Assembly (NCBI GenBank): GCA_001771585.1
Contig: MEUE01000003.1
Coordinates: 372,001 to 436,000, forward strand
DNA from: a candidate division WOR-1 bacterium RIFOXYB2_FULL_46_45
GTDB taxonomy: Bacteria > Margulisbacteria > WOR-1 > XYC2-FULL-46-14
Reading direction: 5' to 3'
DNA length: 64,000 bases
In this document: one piece after another, positions 25,289 to 34,250 of the stretch
Layout: each line of letters begins with the position of its first letter
How positions within the stretch are numbered: position 1 is the first letter of the stretch
Made by a program: the position numbers and the translations under genes
Notes under the pieces: generated by a model
The model's input: only the letters and a program-made list of their open reading frames with translations
What the model was told of the DNA's origin: nothing
The model's database searches: none

Positions 25289-25672
25289 TTAGCTCCTCCA
25301 CAATCCGTGCAGGTTGCAATATTCCCTGGCGGAAACGGTTGTTGCCAAGATACAAAATTCCGCCTCCGGCTTATCCCCCGGTTTTAAAAATTCGCGGTAG
25401 GCACGGCCGTCGGCGATCAGCTCGATCCATTCGATATAATGTTTCTCTTCCATCGGATGCGGGACCGCTCCGATTTTTACCTTGTAGCCATTAGACGTCT
25501 TCTCAAGCACCGGAACATGCTTTTCTTTCGCGGCATCAACCGTATTTTCGACTTGCAATATCATCGGCTTGCCGCAGCAGACCAGCTCCCCTCCCCCGAC
25601 GTGGACCACTTCAACAATATTCCCGCAGACACTGCACTTATAAACCTGCAACCTCTCTTTTACATTAGGCAT
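25289..25672 (-). CDS. dfx: Desulfoferrodoxin (superoxide reductase, 2Fe type)
   Basis: A 127-residue desulfoferrodoxin. Centre I at the N-terminus is [20 protein letters not shown] then CC. Centre II is a superoxide reductase with His ligands in [16 protein letters not shown] and the Cys/His pair in [10 protein letters not shown]. It reduces superoxide to peroxide with electrons from rubredoxin. The ATG at 25672 is chosen because the family begins MPNV-KE-LQVYKC. It overlaps perR by 13 bases. Confidence 0.96.
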   Translation of the reverse strand: MPNVKERLQVYKCSVCGNIVEVVHVGGGELVCCGKPMILQVENTVDAAKEKHVPVLEKTSNGYKVKIGAVPHPMEEKHYIEWIELIADGRAYREFLKPGDKPEAEFCILATTVSAREYCNLHGLWRS

Positions 25673-26064
25673 GATTTGCAAACCCCCTTAAAATAAAGAT
25701 GGACCTCGTCAATCTTATGCCCCCGGACCGCCCTATTATTTTCGCACGGACAATCCACTTTATCAATATCAAAAATCTTCCCGCATTTTTTGCACAAAAA
25801 ATGCGAATGGGCCTTATTTTCAAAATCGTACCTTTTTTCGGAGCCGGAAATCGTCAAATTGCCGATAATCCCCTTTTTTGAAAATAGCTCCAGCGTGTTG
25901 TAAACGGTGGTTTTTGAAAGGGAGGGAACCTCTTTGACCAGGGCCTCGTAAATTTCGTCAACGGTCGGATGGGTGCGGTGCCGGTCAAGGTATTTTAAAA
26001 TTTTTATGCGGTGAAACGAAGGGCGGATCCTCTTCTCCTTCAGCTTCTTCTGTAATAATTCCAT
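25660..26064 (-). CDS. perR: PerR/Fur-family metalloregulator
   Basis: A 134-residue Fur-family repressor: an N-terminal winged helix ([31 protein letters not shown], split here by its turns, and [14 protein letters not shown]), metal-binding HSHF and the Zn site CKKC...CKSC at the C-terminus. Its gene leads an operon made only of peroxide, superoxide, oxygen and iron-storage genes, which favours PerR over Fur. The ATG at 26064 lies inside a large palindrome, consistent with autorepression; an upstream start at 26100 would include promoter DNA. Confidence 0.92.
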   Translation of the reverse strand: MELLQKKLKEKRIRPSFHRIKILKYLDRHRTHPTVDEIYEALVKEVPSLSKTTVYNTLELFSKKGIIGNLTISGSEKRYDFENKAHSHFLCKKCGKIFDIDKVDCPCENNRAVRGHKIDEVHLYFKGVCKSCLM

Positions 26065-26100
26065 ATTTGGAATTATTACAAACCAGAAGGCAACTGTCAA
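26051..26100 (-). promoter_or_regulatory. perR promoter with 30-bp operator palindrome
   Basis: On the minus strand TTGACA at 26100-26095 and a TAATAAT -10 region at about 26078-26072, about seven bases before the ATG. A perfect inverted repeat with 12-bp arms TGTAATAATTCC and GGAATTATTACA (26051-26062 and 26069-26080, 6-bp centre) covers both the -10 and the start codon. Confidence 0.85.
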
Positions 26101-26172
26101 GTATTTTTATGGTCGGAATCTTTAGAAAACATCCTTATTGTAAGTATTCGGAAAATATAATAATATTAAAGA

Positions 26173-26556
26173 ATGAACCTATTATATATTGGTCTCGGAG
26201 GCTTCCTCGGTTCAATCTGCCGCTACCTGTCTTTCCAGGCATTGGACCGGTACTATCACCGCTATCATTTTCCTCTCGGCACCCTGGCAGTCAATGCTCT
26301 TGGCAGTTTTTTAATCGGCGCCGCTCTGGCCCTTTCCATCAAACATAATATCTTAGGAAGGCATACTTTGGGACACTTTTTACTGGTAACCGGTTTTTTG
26401 GGAGGGTTTACGACTTTTTCCGCTTTCAGCCAGGACAACCTGATTTTGATCATGGAAAAACAGTACTGGCTCTTTGCCCTCAATACACTGCTCAATGTGG
26501 GGCTGGGACTGGCGCTTGTCGCCGCCGGTTATATGCTGGTTGAACGCTGCTTTTGA
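26173..26556 (+). CDS. crcB: Fluoride exporter CrcB/Fluc
   Basis: A 127-residue four-helix membrane protein of the Fluc family. It has GGFLGSICRYL, PLGTLAVNALGSFLIG (conserved Asn) and the TGFLGGFTTFSAFS signature. Forms a dual-topology dimeric fluoride channel in the inner membrane. Divergent from perR; TATAAT at 26156-26161 lies 11 bases before the ATG. I found no fluoride riboswitch upstream. Confidence 0.95.
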   Translation: MNLLYIGLGGFLGSICRYLSFQALDRYYHRYHFPLGTLAVNALGSFLIGAALALSIKHNILGRHTLGHFLLVTGFLGGFTTFSAFSQDNLILIMEKQYWLFALNTLLNVGLGLALVAAGYMLVERCF

Positions 26557-26576
26557 GTACGCTATAATTAATCGCA
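26540..26576 (+). promoter_or_regulatory. Leaderless promoter of the cyclophilin gene
   Basis: TTGAAC (26540-26545), 17-bp spacer, TATAAT (26563-26568), seven bases, ATG at 26576. It lies within the 3' end of crcB. Confidence 0.75.
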
Positions 26577-27133
26577 TGAAATTAAAGATTGTCGCAATGC
26601 TTCTGATAATAACCGTAGCGGCCGGAATCGCGATCGCCATGGGAGGTAAACCAAAAATGCCCGATAAATTGTACGCCGTCTTGGAGACCAGCAAAGGAAA
26701 CATAACCTGCGTCCTCTATTCCAAAGAGACCCCGAAGACCGTGGAAAATTTTACGACACTGGCAAAAAAGGATTTCTATAATGGGACGATCTTCCACCGG
26801 GTTATTCCCGACTTTATGATACAGGGCGGAGACCCGACCGGGACCGGAAGAGGCGGCCCCGGCTACCAGTTTGAAGATGAAATAGTCGAGGGGACCGGTT
26901 TTGACCGGGTCGGCAGATTGGCAATGGCCAACGCCGGACCAAACACCAACGGTTCGCAATTTTTTATCACCATAGCCCCCACCACCTGGCTAAACGGTAA
27001 ACATACTATTTTTGGGCAGGTTGTTGAAGGACAGGCTGTCGTTGACGCGATTTCAAAAGTAGAACGGGACGGACGGGACAAGCCGGTTGAAACGGTAACG
27101 ATTAATAAAGTGGTTATAAAAGAGGAACTATAA
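26576..27133 (+). CDS. ppiA: Exported cyclophilin-type peptidyl-prolyl isomerase
   Basis: A 185-residue cyclophilin with an N-terminal hydrophobic signal or anchor (residues 4-22). The catalytic-site wording is complete: FHRVIPDFMIQGGDPTGTG, GRLAMANAGPNTNGSQFFIT, and WLNGKHTIFGQVVEG. It catalyses proline isomerisation in the periplasm, probably helping fold envelope proteins such as the outer-membrane protein encoded next. The start is set by the promoter; an upstream frame runs into crcB. Confidence 0.93.
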   Translation: MKLKIVAMLLIITVAAGIAIAMGGKPKMPDKLYAVLETSKGNITCVLYSKETPKTVENFTTLAKKDFYNGTIFHRVIPDFMIQGGDPTGTGRGGPGYQFEDEIVEGTGFDRVGRLAMANAGPNTNGSQFFITIAPTTWLNGKHTIFGQVVEGQAVVDAISKVERDGRDKPVETVTINKVVIKEEL

Positions 27134-27150
27134 TAAATAGGAGGACTATC

Positions 27151-28221
27151 ATGAAAAAGCTTGTTTGTATTCTTGCGATCCTGGTTTTTTGTTCGACTGT
27201 CTCTTCGGCCCAATTGTTGATCGGTTCAAAGGCCGGAGGAATGGGGGGCGCAGGTGTTTCAAGCGTCGACGATCTCTCCGCCGCGTATTATAACCCCGCC
27301 GCTTTGATGAAAAGCAAGGTCAAGGCCGCCGAAGTAAAAATATCCCTGGGAGCGCAATACACCGACCCGACCGAACTTTCCCAGGCAATAAGCAAGATCA
27401 GCTCTCCCGCCGATTTTATCGCCGATAATTACAGCAAAACTCTAAACTTTAACGGAAACCTGGACGGGATTATCGGGTTTAACATAAGAAAAGTCGGGAT
27501 CAGCCTTATTCCCATAGCAAACGCCACCACCAGCAAACTTGCCGACAGCCTGGTCGGATCGGTTGAAGGAGCAAGCCAGCATGACGCGGTGTTGACCCTT
27601 GGCAACAGCTTTTCAATCCCATTTCTTCCCGAAGAACTTTCGGTCGGCGTAAACGCGAAGTATATTACCGCCTATTCCGGAGATATTACGACAACCGGAA
27701 CAACATTAGATGCTTCCGGAACAACGACCTACGGCGCCGGAACCGGTTTTGGTTTTGATGTTGGAGCTTTAACCTCTTTTAAGGGAATCAATGTCGGTAT
27801 TGTCGCCCGAAATTTGGCACAGAGCATAACCTATAAAAACAAGAGTCAAACTTCGTATTTAAGTTGTTCCGGAACGACCGCGACCGTCACCAACGGAGCG
27901 GAGACCACTCTTCCGGACAGCACCATCAATTTTAACCCGTCCTACGCGATCGGCGCTTCGGCAACTCTTCCTATTATCGGCCTCCAGGTTGCCGGGGATT
28001 ATGAAATGACTTCAAACGGAAGCGCGACACACCTTGGCGCCGAACTTCCGTTACACCTCTTAACCCTCCGGGCCGGATTGGCCTCCGGAGTCGGTCTTTC
28101 AAAAATAACCCTGGGGGCGAAAGTGAGCCTGCCGATACTAACCCTGGGTGCTGTTGTAATAGCCGACGCGAACGACAAAGCGGCCAATTCCTATATCGTT
28201 GATATAAATATGGGTTGGTAA
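27151..28221 (+). CDS. PorV/FadL-type outer-membrane beta-barrel protein
   Basis: A 356-residue exported protein. Signal peptide at residues 1-20 (VSSA), then the hallmark GGMGGAGVSSVDDLSAAYYNPA (split as GGMGGAGVSS / VDDLSAAYYNPAAL) of the PorV/OMPP1-FadL/TraF-like superfamily, followed by alternating amphipathic strands and a terminal aromatic (NMGW). Probably a 14-strand barrel involved in uptake of hydrophobic compounds or in secretion. It has AGGAGG and follows the cyclophilin by 17 bases. Confidence 0.82.
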   Translation: MKKLVCILAILVFCSTVSSAQLLIGSKAGGMGGAGVSSVDDLSAAYYNPAALMKSKVKAAEVKISLGAQYTDPTELSQAISKISSPADFIADNYSKTLNFNGNLDGIIGFNIRKVGISLIPIANATTSKLADSLVGSVEGASQHDAVLTLGNSFSIPFLPEELSVGVNAKYITAYSGDITTTGTTLDASGTTTYGAGTGFGFDVGALTSFKGINVGIVARNLAQSITYKNKSQTSYLSCSGTTATVTNGAETTLPDSTINFNPSYAIGASATLPIIGLQVAGDYEMTSNGSATHLGAELPLHLLTLRAGLASGVGLSKITLGAKVSLPILTLGAVVIADANDKAANSYIVDINMGW

Positions 28222-28249
28222 AAAAAATACCCTGAAATTTTCTCCGGGC

Positions 28250-28642
28250 ATGCAAGATAAAGAAGCATTGGATCTTGCCGACGGGTTAAAACTCGGCCTC
28301 ATTACTCCCGAACAAATCCCGGAATTAATTACGACAACCCTCGGAAAAACTCCGGATAAGATGATAGATGCCCTGGTAAAAGATTTAATCCGCGAAAGCA
28401 ATGGGAAAAAACATATCACCATGAGCGCAAAAGTCAGGGACGCGATGGATGCTCTGTTTGATTTTAACTATAAACATATCTACTTCAGCGAAAAGAACCG
28501 GGCATTTGTGCCGACAATAAGAAACTGCCTTGAGGGTTTATATGAACATTACACAAAAGAAGAGAACCTTTCGCCGCAGAAAGCAATTGACGCAATTATA
28601 CTTCTGACCGACCGGCAGGCACTGGAAATACTAAAAAAATAA
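28250..28642 (+). CDS. Small helical protein, possibly dGTPase-tail-like
   Basis: A 130-residue soluble helical protein of no firm family. The region DALFDFNYKHIYFSEKN and the closing IILLTDRQALEILKK faintly recall the C-terminal helical domain of dGTP triphosphohydrolases (which end in a DYIAGMTDRYAL-like motif), but there is no HD domain. It may be a remnant or an independent helical module. It ends one base before the ClpP-like fusion gene, suggesting co-expression. Confidence 0.55.
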   Translation: MQDKEALDLADGLKLGLITPEQIPELITTTLGKTPDKMIDALVKDLIRESNGKKHITMSAKVRDAMDALFDFNYKHIYFSEKNRAFVPTIRNCLEGLYEHYTKEENLSPQKAIDAIILLTDRQALEILKK

Positions 28643-28643
28643 C

Positions 28644-29867
28644 ATGGGACATATACTATTTTACCGCAACTTGCACACCATCAAGCAGAACCGCCCTCTC
28701 CATCTCCCTAACCGAGCCGGGACAACCGACGGGATGGTCGCCTGCTTTACTCCGCCGTCGGGAAAAGAAATTCGCTCCCCCTTCCCCGCCGAAATCTTCA
28801 TGCCGGAAAGGACTCTTTTTATGTCCGGGGAGATTTCAGACGAAATCGCGAAGGTAGCGATAAAATCACTCTTACGCCTGCAAAAAGAAGATCCGGTCTC
28901 ACCAATTTTTTTGTGGATTAATTCGGAAGGAGGAGACGTCGAAGCCGGTTCAAAAATAAAAGAAGCTATCGAAAAACTAACGCCAACGGTTTCAACCGTT
29001 GCCATCGGCCAGGCCTCTTCGATGGCCGCCTTCTTGGCCTCTTCTTGCTCCGGACCGAGGCTGGCATCTGAAAGTACCACCTTAATGTTCCACGGCGCAA
29101 GATATATGGAAGACATCAGAGGCCCAATTGGTGAAACATTAGCCATAGGTTTGGAACTAAGTGAATCGACCAAGAACCAACTGTTTGCTCCGCTTGCGCG
29201 AAGAAGCGGCCAAACGGTTGAGCAATTAACCGGGCTTTTTGCCGAAAAAGACCAGTATTTCGATGCTTCTTCCGCGGTGAAACATAATTTTCTGGATAAG
29301 GTTGTAACTCCCGCGCAAGGAACAGAAAAACACACCGCCGGAACTAAAGCTTCTTATAAAATAACGATCGAGGGAGAGCTTCAGAAAACACAAATTAACC
29401 GAATCATCACCCAAATCATCGCCGGCCTGCTCCTTAAACCGCAAAAAGATATTTCACTAATATTTAACCGGACCTGGGGAGGAGAGCTTACCGACGGGCT
29501 TGCACTCTTCGACCTGATCCGGCTGGTCAATTCTCTTCCCGCTTGCGGCCGAATACTGACTATCGCGAAAGGAAGCTCTCTTAATGGGGTTTCTGTGCTG
29601 ATATTCGCGGCGGGAGCAGAGAGAAAAATTGGCAGTAAAACAAAACTGGTGACAGATCCAATCGAAACACTTATCCCCGCTTATACTCCGGGACCGGCCT
29701 ATCCCCTGTTAATGGCGGAAGCCAGAGTTCAACAAGTTACGCTTATACAGCGCTTCTCCCAATGTTCCAATCAAAGTCCGGAAGCCCTCTCCTTTTTGGC
29801 GCAAAGACAACTGCGTCTATCCGCCAAAAAAGCGCTGCAAAGCGGCTTTGCCGACCAAATCGTTTAA
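28644..29867 (+). CDS. Tandem ClpP-like protein: active plus degenerate domain
   Basis: A 407-residue protein with two ClpP-fold domains. Domain 1 (about 50-225) keeps the triad: Ser126 in GQASSMAA, His150 in LMFHGAR, Asp203 in EKDQYFDASSAV, aligned with Ser102, His127, Asp176 of the clpP gene 1.3 kb downstream. Domain 2 (about 237-407) has the ClpP layout (LIFNRTWGGELTDGLALFD, GSSLNGVSVLIFAAG) but Asn314 replaces Ser and Asp338 replaces His. So it is a covalent ClpP-ClpR-like pair. It may build a ring of seven double subunits or join ordinary ClpP. There is no signal peptide, hence cytoplasmic. Confidence 0.85.
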   Translation: MGHILFYRNLHTIKQNRPLHLPNRAGTTDGMVACFTPPSGKEIRSPFPAEIFMPERTLFMSGEISDEIAKVAIKSLLRLQKEDPVSPIFLWINSEGGDVEAGSKIKEAIEKLTPTVSTVAIGQASSMAAFLASSCSGPRLASESTTLMFHGARYMEDIRGPIGETLAIGLELSESTKNQLFAPLARRSGQTVEQLTGLFAEKDQYFDASSAVKHNFLDKVVTPAQGTEKHTAGTKASYKITIEGELQKTQINRIITQIIAGLLLKPQKDISLIFNRTWGGELTDGLALFDLIRLVNSLPACGRILTIAKGSSLNGVSVLIFAAGAERKIGSKTKLVTDPIETLIPAYTPGPAYPLLMAEARVQQVTLIQRFSQCSNQSPEALSFLAQRQLRLSAKKALQSGFADQIV

Positions 29868-29886
29868 TGATATAATAGTATCATTA
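29848..29886 (+). promoter_or_regulatory. Promoter of tig with minimal leader
   Basis: TTGCCG (29848-29853), 17-bp spacer, TATAAT (29871-29876), nine bases, ATG at 29886. The leader would be 2-3 nt. The promoter overlaps the end of the ClpP-like gene. Confidence 0.7.
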
Positions 29887-31142
29887 TGAAAATATTAAAA
29901 AATGAGCGCGACGGGAACAAGGTTACCCTGGAAATCGAAGAATCGGCGGAAGAATTTACCAAGGCAATCAATGACACCTTGAATGAAACTGTCCAGGATA
30001 TGAAAATCCCCGGTTTCCGCAAGGGAAAAGCCCCCAGATCAATTGTTGAAAAAAATATCAACCAGGAGGCGGTCGACAACCACTCCGCTCAAAATCTAAT
30101 CGGAGACCTCTACCCCCAAATTATCCGCGACCTGAAAATCAGTCCGGTCGATTATCCCAAAATCGAGTTAAAACAGCTTGAACGGGGAAAACCGCTCATT
30201 TTTTCAATTGAGATAGAAGTTTATCCGGAAATTAAGCTTGGAAACTACAAAGGGCTAAAGGCCGAAAAGAAATCGACCGAAGTAAAAGAAGAAGATGTCT
30301 TAAACGTCATGGGCGACTTGCAAAACCGGCTTGCTAAATGGGTTGAGGTGAAAGACCGCGCGGTGAAAGAGGGGGATGTTGTTGATTTGACCCTTCAAGC
30401 GGAGGCGGGAACCCCCTGGCCGCGTGATTTGCAATTTTATCCGGTCGGCAGTAAATATATTTCGGCCGAGTTCGACTCCGAATTGGTCGGACTTACACTT
30501 GAGCAGGAAAAAGAATTCAAAATCCAATTCAAAGAAGATTATCCGGTAAAAGAAGTGGCCGGAAAAGAAATTTCCTTCAAGGTGAAACTTTTAAAAATTT
30601 CGGAGAAGGAACTTCTGCCGCTCGATGACGAATTCGCCAAAAAGATCAGCAAACACGGCACCCTGGCCGAATTCAAGGCCGAGCTGACCAAAAATCTTGA
30701 GGAAGAAAAAAGGGAAGAGGCGGAAGCGGATTTAAAAAACCAGCTGTTGGACGAAGTTTCCAAGAATACCGATATCGAAGTCCCCCGCCCCCTAGTCGAC
30801 AACGAGATCCAGATCATGCTCGACGAGCTGAAGGCCTCCCTCTCCCATTCCAATCTGACTATGGAAAACTATTTGAAAAGCGTTGAAAAATCGGAAGAGG
30901 ATGTTATCTCCGAATTTGTAAAACCGGCAACCGCCAGAGTTAAGGGAAAAATGATTCTGAAGGCGGTGGCGGAGGCGGAAAAACTTGAGGTCGCCGAAAA
31001 AGAACTCAAGGAAGAACTGGCCCGCTATTCCGGCGGCGAAAAACTTACCGAAGGCCAGCTCGATTACGTAAAGGATTATCTCCTCCGCCGAAAAGCGCTT
31101 GATTTTTTGATAAACAATGCCACAATAAGTAGAGGCGGATAA
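29886..31142 (+). CDS. tig: Trigger factor
   Basis: A 418-residue trigger factor: an N-terminal ribosome-binding domain with the signature GFRKGKAPRSIVEK near residue 42, a middle FKBP-like domain (about 150-230, GLTLEQEKEFKIQFKEDYP), and the C-terminal arm domain. A ribosome-bound chaperone and prolyl isomerase. Head of the tig-clpP-lon protein quality-control cluster. Confidence 0.96.
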   Translation: MKILKNERDGNKVTLEIEESAEEFTKAINDTLNETVQDMKIPGFRKGKAPRSIVEKNINQEAVDNHSAQNLIGDLYPQIIRDLKISPVDYPKIELKQLERGKPLIFSIEIEVYPEIKLGNYKGLKAEKKSTEVKEEDVLNVMGDLQNRLAKWVEVKDRAVKEGDVVDLTLQAEAGTPWPRDLQFYPVGSKYISAEFDSELVGLTLEQEKEFKIQFKEDYPVKEVAGKEISFKVKLLKISEKELLPLDDEFAKKISKHGTLAEFKAELTKNLEEEKREEAEADLKNQLLDEVSKNTDIEVPRPLVDNEIQIMLDELKASLSHSNLTMENYLKSVEKSEEDVISEFVKPATARVKGKMILKAVAEAEKLEVAEKELKEELARYSGGEKLTEGQLDYVKDYLLRRKALDFLINNATISRGG

Positions 31143-31152
31143 TTATCCGCCT
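31133..31152 (+). repeat. Perfect 20-nt palindrome between tig and clpP
   Basis: AGGCGGATAA/TTATCCGCCT spans the tig stop codon and sits just before the clpP ribosome binding site. There is no T-run, so it is more likely an mRNA hairpin for processing, stability or attenuation than a terminator. Confidence 0.8.
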
Positions 31153-31169
31153 GAATAGGAGGAATCGAA

Positions 31170-31790
31170 ATGAAAGAAATTAACCAGTTAATCCCCATGG
31201 TGGTTGAACAGAGCCCGCGCGGAGAACGCGCCTACGACATCTACTCCCGCCTGCTGAAAGAGAGGATCATGTTTATCGGGACCCCGATTGATGATAATGT
31301 GGCGAATGTCATCATCGCCCAGCTCCTGTTCCTGGCCGCCGAAGACGCGACCCGCGACATCTCAATCTATATCAATTCACCGGGGGGAGTCGTAACCGCC
31401 GGATTGGCGGTTTACGATACCATGCAATATTTAAAATGCCCAATCTCCACAATTTGTATCGGCCAGGCCGCCAGTTTCGGCGCGGTCCTTTTGGCCGCCG
31501 GAACCAAGGGAAAACGCTACGCCCTTCCCAACGCCAGGATCATGATCCACCAGCCGCTCGGCGGAGCTCAGGGGCAGGCGACCGATATTGAAATCCAGAC
31601 CAAAGAGATCTTGAAGATGAAAAAGCTCTTGAATGAGGTTTTGGTTAAACACACCGGCCAGGATATTTCAAAGATTGAAAAAGACACCGACCGTGATTTT
31701 TATTTAAGCGCGGAAGAAGCGGTAAAATACGGACTGATCGATGAGGTTATTCAACAAGTTAAAGCAGATCCATCTGCCAAGAAAAAATAA
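31170..31790 (+). CDS. clpP: ATP-dependent Clp protease proteolytic subunit
   Basis: A 206-residue ClpP with complete triad Ser102 (GQAASFG), His127 (IMIHQP) and Asp176 (DTDRDF), the [18 protein letters not shown]-terminal loop and the GGAQGQA handle. Typical length. Forms the tetradecameric chamber served by Clp ATPases. AGGAGG precedes the ATG. The usual clpX does not follow; lon does. Confidence 0.97.
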   Translation: MKEINQLIPMVVEQSPRGERAYDIYSRLLKERIMFIGTPIDDNVANVIIAQLLFLAAEDATRDISIYINSPGGVVTAGLAVYDTMQYLKCPISTICIGQAASFGAVLLAAGTKGKRYALPNARIMIHQPLGGAQGQATDIEIQTKEILKMKKLLNEVLVKHTGQDISKIEKDTDRDFYLSAEEAVKYGLIDEVIQQVKADPSAKKK

Positions 31791-31798
31791 GGACAATA

Positions 31799-34225
31799 GT
31801 GCCTCAAGAAAGCAAAGAGAGTAAAATAGCCTCTTTCAAGGATGTCCTCCCTTTGATCCCCCTGCGCAATATGGTCGTCTTCCCGCATATGATCGTCCCC
31901 CTCTTTATCGGAAGGAGCAAATCGATCAAGGCGCTGGAGGAGACCCTGCAAAAAGACAAACTGATCGTCTTTGCCAGCCAAAAAAGCGAAGAAGTGGAAG
32001 ATCCCGGCCCGGAAGACATCTCAAGAATCGGAACTCTGGCGGAGGTGGTGCAGTTTATTCAACTTCCCGACCAGACCACCAAAATCCTGGCGGAGGGGAT
32101 CTGCAGGGTAAAGCTTGAAGAGTTTTTGGGGGGCGGCGTTTATTTGCGGGTTAAGGCCTCCAAAATAATCGAAGAAGAAGGGATGAGTGTTGAGGCGGAG
32201 GGGATGATCCGGACGGTGGTCAAGCAGTTTGAAAAATACGTCAAGCTGAACAAGAAGATCCCCCCCGAAACGGTGATGTCAATCATCAACGTCGATAAGC
32301 CGGGACACTTAGCCGACCTTATCACATCTTACCTGACGCTGAAGATGGAAGACAAGCAGGCCATCCTTGAAACCTTAAACGTTGAAAAACGGCTGGCCAA
32401 GCTCTCCGAAACGATCGAAAAGGAGATTGAGGCGCTCAATGTCGAAAAAGAACTGCAGGGAAAAGTGCGCAACCAGATTGATAAGATGCAAAGGGAATAT
32501 TATCTCAAAGAGAAACTGAAAGTAATTCAGGAAGAGCTGGGGGAAGAAGAGGATGAGCTACAGCCGGAGATCTCCGAATACCGGAAAAAGATCAAAGCGG
32601 CCAAGTTGCCGGAGGAGGTCAGGGAAAAGGCGGAAAAGGAGCTTGAGCGGCTTTCGAAGATGCCCTCAATGCTCTCCGAAGCGAGCGTCATCCGCACCTA
32701 TCTTGACTGGCTGGTGGAGATGCCGTGGAAGACCAAGACCAAAAGTAAAATTGATATCGAAGAGGTAGAAAAAGCGTTGAATGAAGACCACCACGGCTTA
32801 AAAAAGGTAAAAGAGCGGATTCTTGAATATTTCGCGGTACTGGAATTGACCGGAAAGATCGGAGGATCGATTTTATGCCTGGTGGGCCCGCCCGGAGTCG
32901 GTAAGACCTCGATCGCCTCTTCAATCGCCCGCGCGATGGGGCGGAAATTTACCCGCATGTCCCTTGGCGGGGTGCGGGATGAAGCGGAGATCCGCGGCCA
33001 CCGCCGAACCTATGTCGGATCATTGCCGGGAAGGATTATACAATCGATCCATAAGGTAAAAGTCAATAATCCGGTCTTCCTGCTTGATGAAGTCGACAAG
33101 ATCGGGAACGATTTTAGGGGAGATCCCGCTTCGGCCCTTCTTGAAGTTCTTGATCCGGAACAAAATTGCGCCTTCACCGACCATTACATGGAAGTCCCTT
33201 TTGATCTTTCCGAAGTTTTCTTTATAACGACCGCCAATACGATGGAGACGGTCCCCCGCCCGCTCCGCGACCGGATGGAAATTATCCCAATGGCCGGCTA
33301 CACAGAGGAAGAGAAGATCGCGATCGCCGAAGATTATCTAATCGTAAAAGAGCTGAAGGTCCACGGACTTGAAAAATCAAAGATAGAATTTGAGAAAGAA
33401 GGGCTCCGTAAAATTGTTCAGGAGTTTACCAGAGAAGCGGGAGTTCGTGAACTTGAACGGGTAATCGCGAAGATCCTGCGCAAGATCGCCATGAAGATCG
33501 TAAGAAATAAAAAGGAGAACAAAGAAAGCATCATTATCGGCAAAAAGAATATTGAAGAATACCTTGGCGCCCCCAAATACCATTACGGGATCAAAGAAGA
33601 GAAGGACCTGGTCGGGACTGCAACGGGAATGGCCTGGACCGAGGTCGGCGGGGATACCCTGCCAATCGAAGTGACGATTATGCCCGGAAAAGGGAATTTA
33701 ACGATCACCGGACAACTGGGGGATGTGATGCAGGAATCGGCCAAAGCGGCACTAAGCTATGTCCGTTCGAAGGCCAAACAATTTTCACTGCATGAAAATT
33801 TTTACCGCAAGTACGATTTTCATATCCATGTTCCGGAGGGAGCGGTCCCAAAAGACGGTCCATCGGCCGGGATAACCATCGCGACCGCCCTGATCTCGGC
33901 TTTGACCCTGCGGCCGGTGAGAAGGGACATTGCGATGACCGGCGAGATCACGCTAAGAGGAAAGGTTCTGCCGATCGGCGGGTTAAAAGAGAAGGTTTTA
34001 GCCGCCCGCCGCGCGGGGATTACCAATATTATTTTCCCGGCGGATAATTTGAAAGATTATAACGAGATGAAATCGGGGATCCCAAAAGATATCAAAGTTA
34101 ACCCGGTCAAGACGATGGACGAAGTAGTCAAGTTGGCATTGCACCCGCTACATGGGACAACCAAGAAATCTTCCGCCAGGAAACGAATTCATAAGCATCT
34201 CCCCGATAACCGGCTGTACGCTTAA
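31799..34225 (+). CDS. lon: Lon protease (LonA)
   Basis: An 808-residue LonA: N-terminal substrate domain ([20 protein letters not shown]), coiled coil, AAA+ with Walker A GPPGVGKT and Walker [11 protein letters not shown], and a C-terminal peptidase with the Ser in PKDGPSAGI and Lys in [15 protein letters not shown]. Degrades misfolded and regulatory proteins with ATP. GTG start behind AAGGA, eight bases after clpP, so the same operon. Confidence 0.97.
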   Translation: MPQESKESKIASFKDVLPLIPLRNMVVFPHMIVPLFIGRSKSIKALEETLQKDKLIVFASQKSEEVEDPGPEDISRIGTLAEVVQFIQLPDQTTKILAEGICRVKLEEFLGGGVYLRVKASKIIEEEGMSVEAEGMIRTVVKQFEKYVKLNKKIPPETVMSIINVDKPGHLADLITSYLTLKMEDKQAILETLNVEKRLAKLSETIEKEIEALNVEKELQGKVRNQIDKMQREYYLKEKLKVIQEELGEEEDELQPEISEYRKKIKAAKLPEEVREKAEKELERLSKMPSMLSEASVIRTYLDWLVEMPWKTKTKSKIDIEEVEKALNEDHHGLKKVKERILEYFAVLELTGKIGGSILCLVGPPGVGKTSIASSIARAMGRKFTRMSLGGVRDEAEIRGHRRTYVGSLPGRIIQSIHKVKVNNPVFLLDEVDKIGNDFRGDPASALLEVLDPEQNCAFTDHYMEVPFDLSEVFFITTANTMETVPRPLRDRMEIIPMAGYTEEEKIAIAEDYLIVKELKVHGLEKSKIEFEKEGLRKIVQEFTREAGVRELERVIAKILRKIAMKIVRNKKENKESIIIGKKNIEEYLGAPKYHYGIKEEKDLVGTATGMAWTEVGGDTLPIEVTIMPGKGNLTITGQLGDVMQESAKAALSYVRSKAKQFSLHENFYRKYDFHIHVPEGAVPKDGPSAGITIATALISALTLRPVRRDIAMTGEITLRGKVLPIGGLKEKVLAARRAGITNIIFPADNLKDYNEMKSGIPKDIKVNPVKTMDEVVKLALHPLHGTTKKSSARKRIHKHLPDNRLYA

Positions 34226-34237
34226 CGCCTCATAAGT

Positions 34238-34250
34238 TATAATAATAGTA
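34238..34250 (+). promoter_or_regulatory. Leaderless -10 of ileS
   Basis: TATAAT (34238-34243), six bases, ATG at 34250; no ribosome binding site. The -35 (TGTACG at 34215-34220 with 17-bp spacing) is weak. Confidence 0.65.

Noticed and set aside
26100-26172. Fluoride riboswitch before crcB
   Set aside because: The leader is only a few bases by the promoter seen, and the crcB-motif core sequences are absent.
28250-28642. Truncated dGTPase
   Set aside because: Only a vague similarity of the last 20 residues; no HD motif or upstream remnant in any frame.
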